A stretch of 64,000 nt of DNA from Phytophthora sp. 'mugwort'. Its lineage: Eukaryota; Oomycota; Peronosporomycetes; Peronosporales; Peronosporaceae. The notes below the pieces were generated by a model, which was given only the letters and a program-made list of their open reading frames with translations, made no database searches and was not told where the DNA came from. The stretch covers positions 2,382,001 through 2,446,000 of the forward strand of contig JAUCEF010000003.1 of NCBI GenBank assembly GCA_033558025.1. Direction: 5' to 3'. Shown piece after piece: positions 1 through 11,911 of the stretch (its first letter is position 1; each line of letters begins with the position of its first letter). The translations under genes and the position numbers were made by a program.

Positions 1-1252
1 GAGGCGTCTGAAGCCAGTAGAGTCCATCCATGAGGTTTGCCGTCGCCACCACTTGCTTGGAGCCTTTGTGCTCAATCTGCATCTTGGTGCCGTCGAACAC
101 CACTTGAAACTTGTCACTTTTGTTGATCTGCGGTACCGAAAGCAGATTCTTGCTCATGCTTGGCACGTACAGCGCGTTCTTGATCTCGATCTCGCGCTCG
201 TCGCCATTGGGCACAACCACTTGTTCCACGATGGTCCCCACACCCATGATGGCCGCCTTGTTGCCGTCGGCCACCGAAAGTTCGCCTTCGTTCCGCTCAA
301 TCAAATGGACGAACTTGGTCTTGTCGTTGCAGATGTGGTGCGTTGCGCCGCTGTCGACCGCCCACATCCCGGACACATTCTTGCCCGTCGAAACCCCACA
401 TTCCAGTGAAACCGCGAACGCTACTCGATCGTAGTCGTAGTCGTAGCCGTTGCTGTCGTTTCTCCACTGGATGTTGTTGGCCCCGCGTCCACGGCCGTTG
501 CCGCCGCGTCTCGGCCCTCGGTTCTCGTCCTTCTGCTTGGTCCAGCACTTGTCAATCGTGTGCCCCACTTTTCCGCAGTACGTACACTGGCGAGACTCTC
601 GGTCGGTGTTGAACGCCTTGGCCGCGTTCTCCGTCTTCACCGTCGCCGTCTTCTCGCCTTGTCTCTTGATGTGCTCGTTCGTGAGCACCTTCACGACGTC
701 TTGCGACCGCAGTTCAGCGCTGCTCATCTCCAAGTTCAGCACGACGTTCTCGTAGCTCTTGGGGAGGCTGCGCAACAAGCAGATCGCCACGTCCTCGTCC
801 TCCATCTTGGCACCGATGCTGCTGAGCTAGGCGCTGATGTTGAGGACCTCGTTGCAATGATGCAACACATTGCCGCCTTCCGACATCTCCATGCTGAAGA
901 GTTGGCGCTTCAGGTAGATGCGTCCAGCCTTCTGCGAACCACCGTACAGCGTCTTCAGGCGCGACCAGGCAACCCACGCTTCCTCGCAGTCGTCGACCAC
1001 ATGGTGGTAGTCCGCGTCCATGTGGAGCAGCATCAGTCCGAAAGCGATGTTGCTCAACTTGACGTAGTCGTCCTTGGCCCGCGAGTCCGTGTAGCTTGGC
1101 GTCGTCTCACGGTTCACGACATGCCACGTCGACTTGGTCAGGAACACGCCACGCATGTAGCGGTTCCACGTCGCGTAGTTGTCCCCGTTGAACTTGTCAA
1201 TGGAGACCTTGGTCGAGGCGTCTTGGGCAGAGGACATGGTGCTTGGGCTCAT
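1..1252 (-). pseudogene. gag-pol: U1 ORF1, partial: Gag-protease with Gag nonsense codon
   Basis: The frame starts at the ATG ending at 1252, inside the primer binding site, and stops early at a TAG at 827-829, where Lys142 (AAG) has become TAG. The frame is otherwise open to the window edge and carries the CCHC knuckle and the protease AVDSGAT motif (near 340-365), ending about 25 residues before the integrase HHCC finger. Only the U3 copy shares this nonsense codon, which links the two by descent or conversion. The rest of the gene lies outside the window. Confidence 0.9.
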
Positions 1253-1256
1253 AACC

Positions 1257-1603
1257 TGATGAAAGGTATGGATCTTGGACACGAAGCTTGTACGAAGCGG
1301 AGGGAGGGACGTCGCAGACGGCGGGACCGGAGCGAAGGCACTTGAGGGGTAGAATGAAGATTCGAAAGTGATTGAATTGTTGGAGCTTACACCCTACTGT
1401 TATAGACACGCGACCCTGCGTCCTATCACCTAGTGCATCTAATCAACCATCACTCACCGGTGTTCGTCCAATCATCCCACTCGTCTAATCATCGGTGGCG
1501 TAAACAACTTACCGTAATCACCATAATCAACGTGGGTTCGGATTGGACCGGTTCGGGTTAACCGGTTCACGGCTAATAACTGATACCAAACCGGTAACCG
1601 TCA
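1257..1603 (-). repeat. LTR1
   Basis: 347 bp, read on the minus strand from TGACGG to CATCA. It is the 5' LTR of U1 and the 3' LTR of U2. PBS at 1245-1256; G5 of the polypurine tract at 1609-1613. Confidence 0.9.
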
Positions 1604-1613
1604 ATACGCCCCC

Positions 1614-3139
1614 TCAATGCGAAGTCCCACGAATGCCGAGAGCCGCCGTCAGATCCGTATGGCGTGGTCCCGCGAGAGCCTTCGTCATGATGTCCGCTAG
1701 CATCACAGAAGTCTCGCAGTACTCGAGCTTGACTTCACCGCGCTTCACTTCATCGCGGATGTGGTGGTACTTGATGTTGATGTGCTTGGCGCGACCGTGG
1801 TTTACTGGGTTCTTCGTCATCTTGATGCACGACTAGTTGTCTTCGCGGATCATGAGCTCGGGTCCAGTCTCATTAGCGGCCGCCAGAATCTCGCGCAGCA
1901 GGCGATGAATCCACTTGCCCTCTTGGATCGCCAGACTGAGTGCGATGTACTCCGCCTCACTCGTAGACAGCGAAACACTTGACTGCTTCTTGCTTCCCCA
2001 GCTCACTGGTGCACCCATTAGCATGAACGTGTAGCCGGAAGTCGACTTGCGGTCCGCGAGGTCGCCAGCCCAGTCCGCGTCCGAGTACCCGCGAAAGTCG
2101 ATGTTGTCACCCGGCTTGAAGCAGATCCCATGCGTCTTGGTGCCTTGCAGGTAGCGAAAGATACGCTTGACCGCAACCCAGTGTTCTTCTTGAGGGTTCT
2201 CCATGAAGCGCGACGCATAGCCAACGGCGTACGCGATGTCCGGGCGCGTGGCAGTCATCAAGTGCATCAGAGCACCAACAGCTTCGCGAAACGGAGCGTT
2301 CACCTTGGTCGCTGCGTCACTTGAAATCAGTCGAGTGCTTATGTCGACGGGACTCACCACGGCCTTGCACTCGTCCATACCAAAACGCTTGAGAATGTCA
2401 TCCACATAGCGGCGCTGACACATCGTCACGCTGCCGTCCGGGCCATCCACCAGCTCGATTCCAAGGACGAACACACACTTGCCACTGTCAGTCATTTCGA
2501 AGCGTGTCTTGAGGTCGTTCTTCGTGCGTGAGATCAGCTCGGGTGAACTTCCGGTACCAACACATCGTCCACGTAGACCAGCACGAGCACACAGTGGCCA
2601 TCGACAACCTTGATGTAGAGGCACGGGTCAAAGGCTGAAACTTGAAAACCGATGGAGCACACGAACTCGTCGCAGGTCTCGTTCCACACGCGCGAAGCTT
2701 GCTTGAGACCGTAGATCGCCTTCACCAATTCCAGGCAGTCGAAGTCACCGTCGAGATCAACACCTTCGGGGACCGCGCAGAACACCAGTTCTTTCATTAT
2801 CCCGTACAGGAAAGCTGTCACCACGTCGAGTTGGTCGAGGGGCCAGCCAAAATACTTGGCAATCGCGATGATCATGCGCAGCGTCACGTACTTGACCACG
2901 GGCGAGAACGTCTCGGTGTAGTCGATGCCGTACTTCTGCTTGAACCCCTTGGCCACGAGGCGCGCCTTGTACTTCTCGATCGATCCGTCCGCTTTGCGCT
3001 TGATCTTGAACACCCACTTGGTGCCGATGGCGCGTTGTCCGTTAGGCAACTTGGCAGCACGAAACACACCACGAAGTCGCATCGATTCGAGCTCAGCACG
3101 AATCGCCTTGCGCCAGTGCACTTGGTCGGGGCCGTTCAC
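1614..3139 (-). pseudogene. pol: U2 ORF2: reverse transcriptase-RNase H, frameshifted after YVDD
   Basis: The RT palm is intact through YVDD, then one nucleotide is missing at about 2553-2561. Translation leaves frame two residues later and stops at 2534 (201 codons from the junction GTG). The original frame resumes and is open to 1833, where Gln436 is TAG, two codons after the RNase H Asp434; the last 72 codons (1614-1832) remain open. Around the frameshift, roughly 2440-2640, are many silent and a few coding differences from the intact type (for example TKN for TKT, CVFV for CAFV). These mark a second RT allele that also occurs in U16. Confidence 0.93.
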
Positions 3140-5649
3140 CGCTTCTTGGAATGTCGTCGGCTCCGATAGATCGCCTGCTTCGACGGCATTGGCACTTGCA
3201 CGCCAAAAAACTGGTGGAGTCGATTCTTCATCTTGGTCTCCAGACTTTTCTTCTTCGTCTGCGTCTGCTCGGTGCGGAGGGGAGTAGTTCGGCGCACTGC
3301 TTCTTCCAGTCCAGGTCGATGACGCACAGCTCGCGGTCTGCTGGCAGCTTCATCTTCGTCACTCGGGCGGCTCTTACGCTTCCCTGCCTGCGTGTACTCC
3401 GTCTGGCGGAAACCATCATTGTCGATGTCGAGCGAGTCGAAGTCCAGGTCGTCGACATCTTCATCGGAAATCGTCGGTGAACATCCAAAGGTCGACTCAT
3501 CGAAGTTGACATCGCGACTGATAACCACCTGCCCCGCCTCGATGTCATAAAGTCGATACGCCTTGGACACTTCTTCGTAACCCAGGGACAGTCCAGCGCG
3601 AGCCTTGGGATCCCACTTGAGCCGCTTCTCCTTCGGAGTCAGAATGTACGTCCGACAGCCGAACACACGCATGTGCTTCACACTCGGCTTGGAGTTGTAA
3701 ACGATCTCGAACGGAGTCTTGTGCTCGATCTTGGGTGACGGCAGACGATTCTTCACGTAGATGGCAGTCATGGCCGCCTCAGCCCAGAAACACTTGTCCA
3801 GCTTAGCGTGATGCAGCATGCTGCGGCCGATCGTGACGATAGTTCGGATAGCTCGCTCTGCCGTGCCGTTCGTCTGGTGCGCGTACGGAACCGTGGTTTG
3901 CTGCTCGATGCCTTCGTCTTCGTAGAAGTCGTTGAGCGAGTTGGTCGCAAACTCACGAGCTCCGTCGTGCCGCACAAACTTGACCTTCTTGCCGAACTGC
4001 TTCTGCACCTTCATGATGTACGTCTTGATGCAGTCTTCGCTCTCCGACTTGGCACGCAGGCAGAAACCCTTCATGCATCCACTGGCTTCGTCCACGATCA
4101 GTAGCAGGTACTTGCTGCCGCCAAGCGAGTTTTCCTCCATGGGTCCGCAGATGTCGAAGTGGAGCAGCTCAAATGTGTCGTAGCGACGCTTGTCACGGTT
4201 GCTTGGGAATGGTTTTTGGACCATTTTACCTTGCTGGCAACCACGACACAGACTTGGTCCGCTCGACTTGAAAGGTGCCTTCGCGTCCTTGATCATGTGG
4301 TTGTCGACCATCTTGCGAAGCACCTCAACCGGAGCGTGACCCATGCGCGCGTGCAGGTCGACAGTCTTGCCACTCGTCGCCGCATTCGCCGATCGCTGAG
4401 GCGTCTGAAGCCAGTAGAGTCCATCCATGAGGTTTGCCGTCGCCACCACTTGCTTGGAGCCTTTGTGCTCAATCTGCATCTTGGTGCCGTCGAACACCAC
4501 TTGAAACTTGTCACTTTTGTTGATCTGCGGTACCGAAAGCAGATTCTTGCTCATGCTTGGCACGTACAGCGCGTTCTTGATCTCGATCTCGCGCTCGTCG
4601 CCATTGGGCAGAACCACTTGTTCCACGATGGTCCCCACACCCATGATGGCCGCCTTGTTGCCGTCGGCCACCGAAAGTTCGCCTTCGTTCCGCTCAATCA
4701 AATGGACGAACTTGGTCTTGTCGTTGCAGATGTGGTGCGTTGCGCCGCTGTCGACCGCCCACATCCCGGACACATTCTTGCCCGTCGAAACCCCACATTC
4801 CAGTGAAACCGCGAACGCTACTCGATCGTAGTCGTAGTCGTAGCCGTTGCTGTCGTTTCTCCACTGGATGTTGTTGGCCCCGCGTCCACGGCCGTTGCCG
4901 CCGCGTCTCGGCCCTCGGTTCTCGTCCTTCTGCTTGGTCCAGCACTTGTCAATGACATGCCCCAATTTTCCGCAGTACGTGCATTGGCGAGGCTCACGGT
5001 CGGTGTTGAACGCCTTGGCCGCGTTCTCCGTCTTCACCGTCGCCGTCTTCTCGCCTTGTCTCTTGATGTGCTCGTTCGTGAGCACCTTCACGACGTCTTG
5101 CGACCGCAGTTCAGCGCTGCTCATCTCCAAGTTCAGCACGACGTTCTCGTAGCTCTTGGGGAGGCTGCGCAACAAGCAGATCGCCACGTCCTCGTCCTCC
5201 ATCTTGGCACCGATGCTGCTGAGCTTGGCGCTGATGTTGAGGACCTCGTTGCAATGATGCAACACATTGCCGCCTTCCGACATCTCCATGCTGAAGAGTT
5301 GGCGCTTCAGGTAGATGCGTCCAGCCTTCTGCGAACCACCGTACAGCGTCTTCAGGCGCGACCAGGCAACCCACGCTTCCTCGCAGTCGTCGACCACATG
5401 GTGGTAGTCCGCGTCCATGTGGAGCAGCATCAGTCCGAAAGCGATGTTGCTCAACTTGACGTAGTCGTCCTTGGCCCGCGAGTCCGTGTAGCTTGGCGTC
5501 GTCTCACGGTTCACGACATGCCACGTCGACTTGGTCAGGAACACGCCACGCATGTAGCGGTTCCACGTCGCGTAGTTGTCCCCGTTGAACTTGTCAATGG
5601 AGACCTTGGTCGAGGCGTCTTGGGCAGAGGACATGGTGCTTGGGCTCAT
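3136..5649 (-). CDS. gag-pol: U2 ORF1: Gag-protease-integrase, intact
   Basis: An open frame of 837 codons from the ATG ending at 5649 to a TGA at 3136. All motifs described for U4 ORF1 are present: CCHC knuckle, DSGA protease, HHCC finger and integrase D499, D562, E598. The allele is distinctive: the knuckle reads KLGHVID after an EPRQ stretch, the conserved integrase C-terminal LFLGY motif is LSLGY, and the acidic linker reads EDVDDLD and AASRP. The Phe-to-Ser change in LFLGY may weaken integrase; that is inference. The product would be truncated before RT because ORF2 is in another frame. Confidence 0.9.
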   Translation of the reverse strand: MSPSTMSSAQDASTKVSIDKFNGDNYATWNRYMRGVFLTKSTWHVVNRETTPSYTDSRAKDDYVKLSNIAFGLMLLHMDADYHHVVDDCEEAWVAWSRLKTLYGGSQKAGRIYLKRQLFSMEMSEGGNVLHHCNEVLNISAKLSSIGAKMEDEDVAICLLRSLPKSYENVVLNLEMSSAELRSQDVVKVLTNEHIKRQGEKTATVKTENAAKAFNTDREPRQCTYCGKLGHVIDKCWTKQKDENRGPRRGGNGRGRGANNIQWRNDSNGYDYDYDRVAFAVSLECGVSTGKNVSGMWAVDSGATHHICNDKTKFVHLIERNEGELSVADGNKAAIMGVGTIVEQVVLPNGDEREIEIKNALYVPSMSKNLLSVPQINKSDKFQVVFDGTKMQIEHKGSKQVVATANLMDGLYWLQTPQRSANAATSGKTVDLHARMGHAPVEVLRKMVDNHMIKDAKAPFKSSGPSLCRGCQQGKMVQKPFPSNRDKRRYDTFELLHFDICGPMEENSLGGSKYLLLIVDEASGCMKGFCLRAKSESEDCIKTYIMKVQKQFGKKVKFVRHDGAREFATNSLNDFYEDEGIEQQTTVPYAHQTNGTAERAIRTIVTIGRSMLHHAKLDKCFWAEAAMTAIYVKNRLPSPKIEHKTPFEIVYNSKPSVKHMRVFGCRTYILTPKEKRLKWDPKARAGLSLGYEEVSKAYRLYDIEAGQVVISRDVNFDESTFGCSPTISDEDVDDLDFDSLDIDNDGFRQTEYTQAGKRKSRPSDEDEAASRPRAVRHRPGLEEAVRRTTPLRTEQTQTKKKSLETKMKNRLHQFFGVQVPMPSKQAIYRSRRHSKKR

Positions 5650-5653
5650 AACC

Positions 5654-6000
5654 TGATGAAAGGTATGGATCTTGGACACGAAGCTTGTACGAAGCGGAGG
5701 GAGGGACGTCGCAGACGGCGGGACCGGAGCGAAGGCACTTGAGGGGTAGAATGAAGATTCGAAAGTGATTGAATTGTTGGAGCTTACACCCTACTGTTAT
5801 AGACACGCGACCCTGCGTCCTATCACCTAGTGCATCTAATCAACCATCACTCACCGGTGTTCGTCCAATCATCCCACTCGTCTAATCATCGGTGGCGTAA
5901 ACAACTTACCGTAATCACCATAATCAACGTGGGTTCGGATTGGACCGGTTCGGGTTAACCGGTTCACGGCTAATAACTGATACCAAACCGGTAACCGTCA
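5654..6000 (-). repeat. LTR2
   Basis: 347 bp; 5' LTR of U2 and 3' LTR of U3. It appears identical to LTR1. PBS 5642-5653; polypurine G5 at 6006-6010. Confidence 0.9.
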
Positions 6001-6010
6001 ATACGCCCCC

Positions 6011-7537
6011 TCAATGCGAAGTCCCACGAATGCCGAGAGCCGCCGTCAGATCCGTATGGCGTGGTCCCGCGAGAGCCTTCGTCATGATGTCCGCTAGCAT
6101 CACAGAAGTCTCGCAGTACTCGAGCTTGACTTCACCGCGCTTCACTTCATCGCGGATGTGGTGGTACTTGATGTTGATGTGCTTGGCGCGACCGTGGTTT
6201 ACTGGGTTCTTCGTCATCTTGATGCACGACTAGTTGTCTTCGCGGATCATGAGCTCGGGTCCAGTCTCATTAGCGGCCGCCAGAATCTCGCGCAGCAGGC
6301 GATGAATCCACTTGCCCTCTTGGATCGCCAGACTGAGTGCGATGTACTCCGCCTCACTCGTAGACAGCGAAACACTTGACTGCTTCTTGCTTCCCCAGCT
6401 CACTGGTGCACCCATTAGCATGAACGTGTAGCCGGAAGTCGACTTGCGGTCCGCGAGGTCGCCAGCCCAGTCCGCGTCCGAGTACCCACGAAAGTCGATG
6501 TTGTCACCCGGCTTGAAGCAGATCCCATGCGTCTTGGTGCCTTGCAGGTAGCGAAAGATACGCTTGACCGCAACCCAGTGTTCTTCTTGAGGGTTCTCCA
6601 TGAAGCGCGACGCATAGCCAACGGCGTACGCGATGTCCGGGCGCGTGGCAGTCATCAAGTGCATCAGAGCACCAACAGCTTCGCGAAACGGAGCGTTCAC
6701 CTTGGTCGCTGCGTCACTTGAAATCAGTCGAGTGCTTATGTCGACGGGACTCACCACGGCCTTGCACTCGTCCATACCAAAACGCTTGAGAATGTCATCC
6801 ACATAGCGGCGCTGACACATCGTCACGCTGCCGTCCGGGCCGTCCACCAATTCGATCCCAAGAACGAACGCGCACTTGCCGCTGTCGGTCATCTCGAAGC
6901 GTGTCTTGAGGTCGGTCTTCGTGCGTGAGATCAGTTCGGGTGAACTTCCGGTAATCAGCACGTCATCCACGTAGACCAGCACCAGCACGCAGTGACCGTC
7001 AACGATCTTGATGTAGAGGCACGGGTCGAACGCCGATACTTGAAAGCCGATGGAGCACACGAACTCGTCGAAGGTCTCGTTCCACACGCGCGAAGCTTGC
7101 TTGAGACCGTAGATCGCCTTCACCAATTCCAGGCAGTCGAAGTCACCGTCGAGATCAACACCTTCGGGGACCGCGCAGAACACCAGTTCTTTCATTATCC
7201 CGTACAGGAAAGCTGTCACCACGTCGAGTTGGTCGAGGGGCCAGCCAAAATACTTGGCAATCGCGATGATCATGCGCAGCGTCACGTACTTGACCACGGG
7301 CGAGAACGTCTCGGTGTAGTCGATGCCGTACTTCTGCTTGAACCCCTTGGCCACGAGGCGCGCCTTGTACTTCTCGATCGATCCGTCCGCTTTGCGCTTG
7401 ATCTTGAACACCCACTTGGTGCCGATGGCGCGTTGTCCGTTAGGCAACTTGGCAGCACGAAACACACCACGAAGTCGCATCGATTCGAGCTCAGCACGAA
7501 TCGCCTTGCGCCAGTGCACTTGGTCGGGGCCGTTCAC
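6011..7537 (-). pseudogene. pol: U3 ORF2: RT-RNase H with C-terminal nonsense
   Basis: A frame of 435 codons (6230-7537) covers the whole RT, with YVDD followed by the normal ITGSSPEL, and three of the four RNase H acidic residues. TAG replaces CAG at Gln436 (6230-6232), removing 73 residues including the final LADIMTK Asp. The remainder (6011-6229) is open, so this single transition is the only damage in ORF2. Confidence 0.93.
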
Positions 7538-10023
7538 CGCTTCTTGGAATGTCGTCGGCTCCGATAGATCGCCTGCTTCGACGGCATTGGCACTTGCACG
7601 CCAAAAAACTGGTGGAGTCGATTCTTCATCTTGGTCTCCAGACTTTTCTTCTTCGTCTGCGTCTGCTCGGTGCGGAGGGGAGTAGTTCGGCGCACTGCTT
7701 CTTCCAGTCCAGGTCGATGACGCACAGCTCGCGGTTTTCTGGCAGCTTCATCTTCGTCACTCGGGCGGCTCTTACGCTTCCCTGCCTGCGTGTACTCCGT
7801 CTGGCGGAAACCATCATTGTCGATGTCGAGCGAGTCGAAGTTCAGGTCGTCGACAGCTTCATCGGAAATCGTCGGTGAACATCCAAAGGTCGACTCATCG
7901 AAGTTGACATCGCGACTGATAACCACCTGCCCCGCCTCGATGTCATAAAGTCGATACGCCTTGGACACTTCTTCGTAACCCAGGAACAGTCCAGCGCGAG
8001 CCTTGGGATCCCACTTGAGCCGCTTCTCCTTCGGAGTCAGAATGTACGTCCGACAGCCGAACACACGCATGTGCTTCACACTCGGCTTGGAGTTGTAAAC
8101 GATCTCGAACGGAGTCTTGTGCTCGATCTTGGGTGACGGCAGACGATTCTTCACGTAGATGGCAGTCATGGCCGCCTCAGCCCAGAAACACTTGTCCAGC
8201 TTAGCGTGATGCAGCATGCTGCGGCCGATCGTGACGATAGTTCGGATAGCTCGCTCTGCCGTGCCGTTCGTCTGGTGCGCGTACGGAACCGTGGTTTGCT
8301 GCTCGATGCCTTCGTCTTCGTAGAAGTCGTTGAGCGAGTTGGTCGCAAACTCACGAGCTCCGTCGTGCCGCACAAACTTGACCTTCTTGCCGAACTGCTT
8401 CTGCACCTTCATGATGTACGTCTTGATGCAGTCTTCGCTCTCGACTTGGCACGCAGGCAGAAACCCTTCATGCATCCACTGGCTTCGTCCACGATCAGTA
8501 GCAGGTACTTGCTGCCGCCAAGCGAGTTTTCCTCCATGGGTCCGCAGATGTCGAAGTGGAGCAGCTCAAATGTGTCGTAGCGACGCTTGTCACGGTTGCT
8601 TGGGAATGGTTTTTGGACCATTTTACCTTGCTGGCAACCACGACACAGACTTGGTCCGCTCGACTTGAAAGGTGCCTTCGCGTCCTTGATCATGTGGTTG
8701 TCGACCATCTTGCGAAGCACCTCAACCGGAGCGTGACCCATGCGCGCGTGCAGGTCGACAGTCTTGCCACTCGTCGCCGCATTCGCCGATCGCTGAGGCG
8801 TCTGAAGCCAGTAGAGTCCATCCATGAGGTTTGCCGTCGCCACCACTTGCTTGGAGCCTTTGTGCGCAATCTGCATCTTGGTGCCGTCGAACACCACTTG
8901 AAACTTGTCACTTTTGTTGATCTGCGGTACCGAAAGCAGATTCTTGCTCATGCTTGGCACGTACAGCGCGTTCTTGATCTCGATCTCGCGCTCGTCGCCA
9001 TTGGGCAGAACCACTTGTTCCACGATGGTCCCCACACCCATGATGGCCGCCTTGTTGCCGTCGGCCACCGAAAGTTCGCCTTCGTTCCGCTCAATCAAAT
9101 GGACGAACTTGGTCTTGTCGTTGCAGATGTGGTGCGTTGCGCCGCTGTCGACCGCCCACATCCCGGACACATTCCAGTGAAACCGCGAACGCTACTCGAT
9201 CGTAGTCGTAGTCGTAGCCGTTGCTGTCGTTTCTCCACTGGATGTTGTTGGCCCCGCGTCCACGGCCGTTGCCGCCGCGTCTCGGCCCTCGGTTCTCGTC
9301 CTTCTGCTTGGTCCAGCACTTGTCAATCGTGTGCCCCACTTTTCCGCAGTACGTACACTGGCGAGACTCTCGGTCGGTGTTGAACGCCTTGGCCGCGTTC
9401 TCCGTCTTCACCGTCGCCGTCTTCTCGCCTTGTCTCTTGATGTGCTCGTTCGTGAGCACCTTCACGACGTCTTGCGACCGCAGTTCAGCGCTGCTCATCT
9501 CCAAGTTCAGCACGACGTTCTCGTAGCTCTTGGGGAGGCTGCGCAACAAGCAGATCGCCACGTCCTCGTCCTCCATCTTGGCACCGATGCTGCTGAGCTA
9601 GGCGCTGATGTTGAGGACCTCGTTGCAATGATGCAACACATTGCCGCCTTCCGACATCTCCATGCTGAAGAGTTGGCGCTTCAGGTAGATGCGTCCAGCC
9701 TTCTGCGAACCACCGTACAGCGTCTTCAGGCGCGACCAGGCAACCCACGCTTCCTCGCAGTCGTCGACCACATGGTGGTAGTCCGCGTCCATGTGGAGCA
9801 GCATCAGTCCGAAAGCGATGTTGCTCAACTTGACGTAGTCGTCCTTGGCCCGCGAGTCCGTGTAGCTTGGCGTCGTCTCACGGTTCACGACATGCCACGT
9901 CGACTTGGTCAGGAACACGCCACGCATGTAGCGGTTCCACGTCGCGTAGTTGTCCCCGTTGAACTTGTCAATGGAGACCTTGGTCGAGGCGTCTTGGGCA
10001 GAGGACATGGTGCTTGGGCTCAT
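7534..10023 (-). pseudogene. gag-pol: U3 ORF1: Gag-protease-integrase with three lesions
   Basis: Reading from the ATG at 10023: the Gag frame stops at a TAG at 9598-9600 (Lys142). It resumes to 9168-9174, where a 23-bp deletion between two CACATTC repeats shifts the frame just before the protease. The protease and the integrase finger and first catalytic Asp lie in an open frame 8409-9170. A missing C at about 8438-8444, between integrase D499 and D562, shifts again, and the rest of integrase is open at 7534-8475. Other marks: IAHKG for IEHKG and the LFLGY/AARKP linker. Confidence 0.93.
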
Positions 10024-10027
10024 AACC

Positions 10028-10374
10028 TGATGAAAGGTATGGATCTTGGACACGAAGCTTGTACGAAGCGGAGGGAGGGACGTCGCAGACGGCGGGACCG
10101 GAGCGAAGGCACTTGAGGGGTAGAATGAAGATTCGAAAGTGATTGAATTGTTGGAGCTTACACCCTACTGTTATAGACACGCGACCCTGCGTCCTATCAC
10201 CTAGTGCATCTAATCAACCATCACTCACCGGTGTTCGTCCAATCATCCTACTCGTCTAATCATCGGTGGCGTAAACAACTTACCGTAATCACCATAATCA
10301 ACGTGGGTTCGGATTGGACCGGTTCGGGTTAACCGGTTCACGGCTAATAACTGATACCAAACCGGTAACCGTCA
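10028..10374 (-). repeat. LTR3
   Basis: 347 bp; differs from LTR1 by + strand CATCCTACTCG instead of CATCCCACTCG. This T allele accompanies every LTR lying 5' to a unit with the 23-bp gag deletion (LTR3, 9, 12 and the diverged LTR15). PBS 10016-10027; polypurine G5 at 10380-10384. Confidence 0.9.
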
Positions 10375-10377
10375 ATA

Positions 10378-10387
10378 CGCCCCCTCA
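10378..10387 (-). other. Polypurine tract of U4, reference copy
   Basis: Minus strand TGAGGGGGCG: the ORF2 stop codon TGA runs directly into five G, three bases before the LTR TGACGG terminus. In copia elements such a tract primes plus-strand DNA. The bases between it and the LTR read TAT and are the same in the diverged LTR15 context, so they are old. If the LTR instead begins at that TA, each LTR would be 350 bp with a non-canonical end; TGA...TCA ends favour 347. Confidence 0.8.
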
Positions 10388-11911
10388 ATGCGAAGTCCCA
10401 CGAATGCCGAGAGCCGCCGTCAGATCCGTATGGCGTGGTCCCGCGAGAGCCTTCGTCATGATGTCCGCTAGCATCACAGAAGTCTCGCAGTACTCGAGCT
10501 TGACTTCACCGCGCTTCACTTCATCGCGGATGTGGTGGTACTTGATGTTGATGTGCTTGGCGCGACCGTGGTTTACTGGGTTCTTCGTCATCTTGATGCA
10601 CGACTGGTTGTCTTCGCGGATCATGAGCTCGGGTCCAGTCTCATTAGCGGCCGCCAGAATCTCGCGCAGCAGGCGATGAATCCACTTGCCCTCTTGGATC
10701 GCCAGACTGAGTGCGATGTACTCCGCCTCACTCGTAGACAGCGAAACACTTGACTGCTTCTTGCTTCCCCAGCTCACTGGTGCACCCATTAGCATGAACG
10801 TGTAGCCGGAAGTCGACTTGCGGTCCGCGAGGTCGCCAGCCCAGTCCGCGTCCGAGTACCCACGAAAGTCGATGTTGTCACCCGGCTTGAAGCAGATCCC
10901 ATGCGTCTTGGTGCCTTGCAGGTAGCGAAAGATACGCTTGACCGCAACCCAGTGTTCTTCTTGAGGGTTCTCCATGAAGCGCGACGCATAGCCAACGGCG
11001 TACGCGATGTCCGGGCGCGTGGCAGTCATCAAGTGCATCAGAGCACCAACAGCTTCGCGAAACGGAGCGTTCACCTTGGTCGCTGCGTCACTTGAAATCA
11101 GTCGAGTGCTTATGTCGACGGGACTCACCACGGCCTTGCACTCGTCCATACCAAAACGCTTGAGAATGTCATCCACATAGCGGCGCTGACACATCGTCAC
11201 GCTGCCGTCCGGGCCGTCCACCAATTCGATCCCAAGAACGAACGCGCACTTGCCGCTGTCGGTCATCTCGAAGCGTGTCTTGAGGTCGGTCTTCGTGCGT
11301 GAGATCAGTTCGGGTGAACTTCCGGTAATCAGCACGTCATCCACGTAGACCAGCACCAGCACGCAGTGACCGTCAACGATCTTGATGTAGAGGCACGGGT
11401 CGAACGCCGATACTTGAAAGCCGATGGAGCACACGAACTCGTCGAAGGTCTCGTTCCACACGCGCGAAGCTTGCTTGAGACCGTAGATCGCCTTCACCAA
11501 TTCCAGGCAGTCGAAGTCACCGTCGAGATCAACACCTTCGGGGACCGCGCAGAACACCAGTTCTTTCATTATCCCGTACAGGAAAGCTGTCACCACGTCG
11601 AGTTGGTCGAGGGGCCAGCCAAAATACTTGGCAATCGCGATGATCATGCGCAGCGTCACGTACTTGACCACGGGCGAGAACGTCTCGGTGTAGTCGATGC
11701 CGTACTTCTGCTTGAACCCCTTGGCCACGAGGCGCGCCTTGTACTTCTCGATCGATCCGTCCGCTTTGCGCTTGATCTTGAACACCCACTTGGTGCCGAT
11801 GGCGCGTTGTCCGTTAGGCAACTTGGCAGCACGAAACACACCACGAAGTCGCATCGATTCGAGCTCAGCACGAATCGCCTTGCGCCAGTGCACTTGGTCG
11901 GGGCCGTTCAC
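10385..11911 (-). CDS. pol: U4 ORF2: copia reverse transcriptase-RNase H, intact
   Basis: 508 codons counted from a GTG at the ORF1 stop; the frame is open further upstream to 12121. RT (about residues 20-265) copies the element RNA into cDNA in cytoplasmic particles. Visible motifs are KWVFK and KARLVAKGF, the first catalytic Asp in [11 protein letters not shown] (Asp105), [11 protein letters not shown] and the catalytic YVDD (189-192; bases 11336-11347). RNase H (about 350-490) shows acidic residues Asp354 (YSDADWAGD), Glu395 (STSEAEY), Asp434 (REDN) and Asp483 (LADIMTK). The TGA stop touches the polypurine tract. There is no ATG between the start of the open frame and residue 20, and conserved linker text (EPTTFQEAV) lies upstream of the GTG, so this is the second half of a polyprotein and not a separately started gene. 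Confidence 0.93.
   Translation of the reverse strand: MNGPDQVHWRKAIRAELESMRLRGVFRAAKLPNGQRAIGTKWVFKIKRKADGSIEKYKARLVAKGFKQKYGIDYTETFSPVVKYVTLRMIIAIAKYFGWPLDQLDVVTAFLYGIMKELVFCAVPEGVDLDGDFDCLELVKAIYGLKQASRVWNETFDEFVCSIGFQVSAFDPCLYIKIVDGHCVLVLVYVDDVLITGSSPELISRTKTDLKTRFEMTDSGKCAFVLGIELVDGPDGSVTMCQRRYVDDILKRFGMDECKAVVSPVDISTRLISSDAATKVNAPFREAVGALMHLMTATRPDIAYAVGYASRFMENPQEEHWVAVKRIFRYLQGTKTHGICFKPGDNIDFRGYSDADWAGDLADRKSTSGYTFMLMGAPVSWGSKKQSSVSLSTSEAEYIALSLAIQEGKWIHRLLREILAAANETGPELMIREDNQSCIKMTKNPVNHGRAKHINIKYHHIRDEVKRGEVKLEYCETSVMLADIMTKALAGPRHTDLTAALGIRGTSH

Larger units (their letters stand above)
1..1603 (-). mobile_element. U1: partial copia unit (gag, protease) with LTR1
   Basis: Cut by the window's left end; it retains the LTR, PBS, Gag, protease and the region before the integrase zinc finger. 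It has the VVVP protease-region variant, no 23-bp gag deletion, and a nonsense codon in Gag. Confidence 0.93.
1604..6000 (-). mobile_element. U2: copia unit, 4,397 bp, intact ORF1, broken ORF2
   Basis: Internal region plus its 5' LTR (LTR2). It carries the RT 1-bp deletion and Gln436 nonsense, but retains Trp357, unlike the other four RT-deleted units. Integrase is undamaged. Confidence 0.95.
6001..10374 (-). mobile_element. U3: copia unit, 4,374 bp, heavily broken ORF1
   Basis: Carries three ORF1 lesions (Gag nonsense, 23-bp deletion, integrase 1-bp deletion) plus Gln436 nonsense in ORF2. It is nearly identical to U12, nine units away, apart from the Gag nonsense. Confidence 0.95.

Noticed and set aside
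560..1345. Recurring 261-codon + strand frame (repeated once per unit) and the 191- and 215-codon + strand frames
   Set aside because: They are antisense to Gag, RT and integrase, repeat with the element, show no recognisable domains, and are explained by the codon bias of the sense genes.
1197..1409. 70-codon minus-strand frame beginning in each LTR
   Set aside because: It crosses the LTR into Gag in another frame, has no similarity I recognise, and merely reflects an open stretch in the LTR.
11909..11911. GTG at the ORF1 stop as a separate start for ORF2 (coupled GTGA overlap)
   Set aside because: Coupled starts are bacterial in style and conserved linker sequence lies upstream in the same frame; the GTG is an incidental Val codon.
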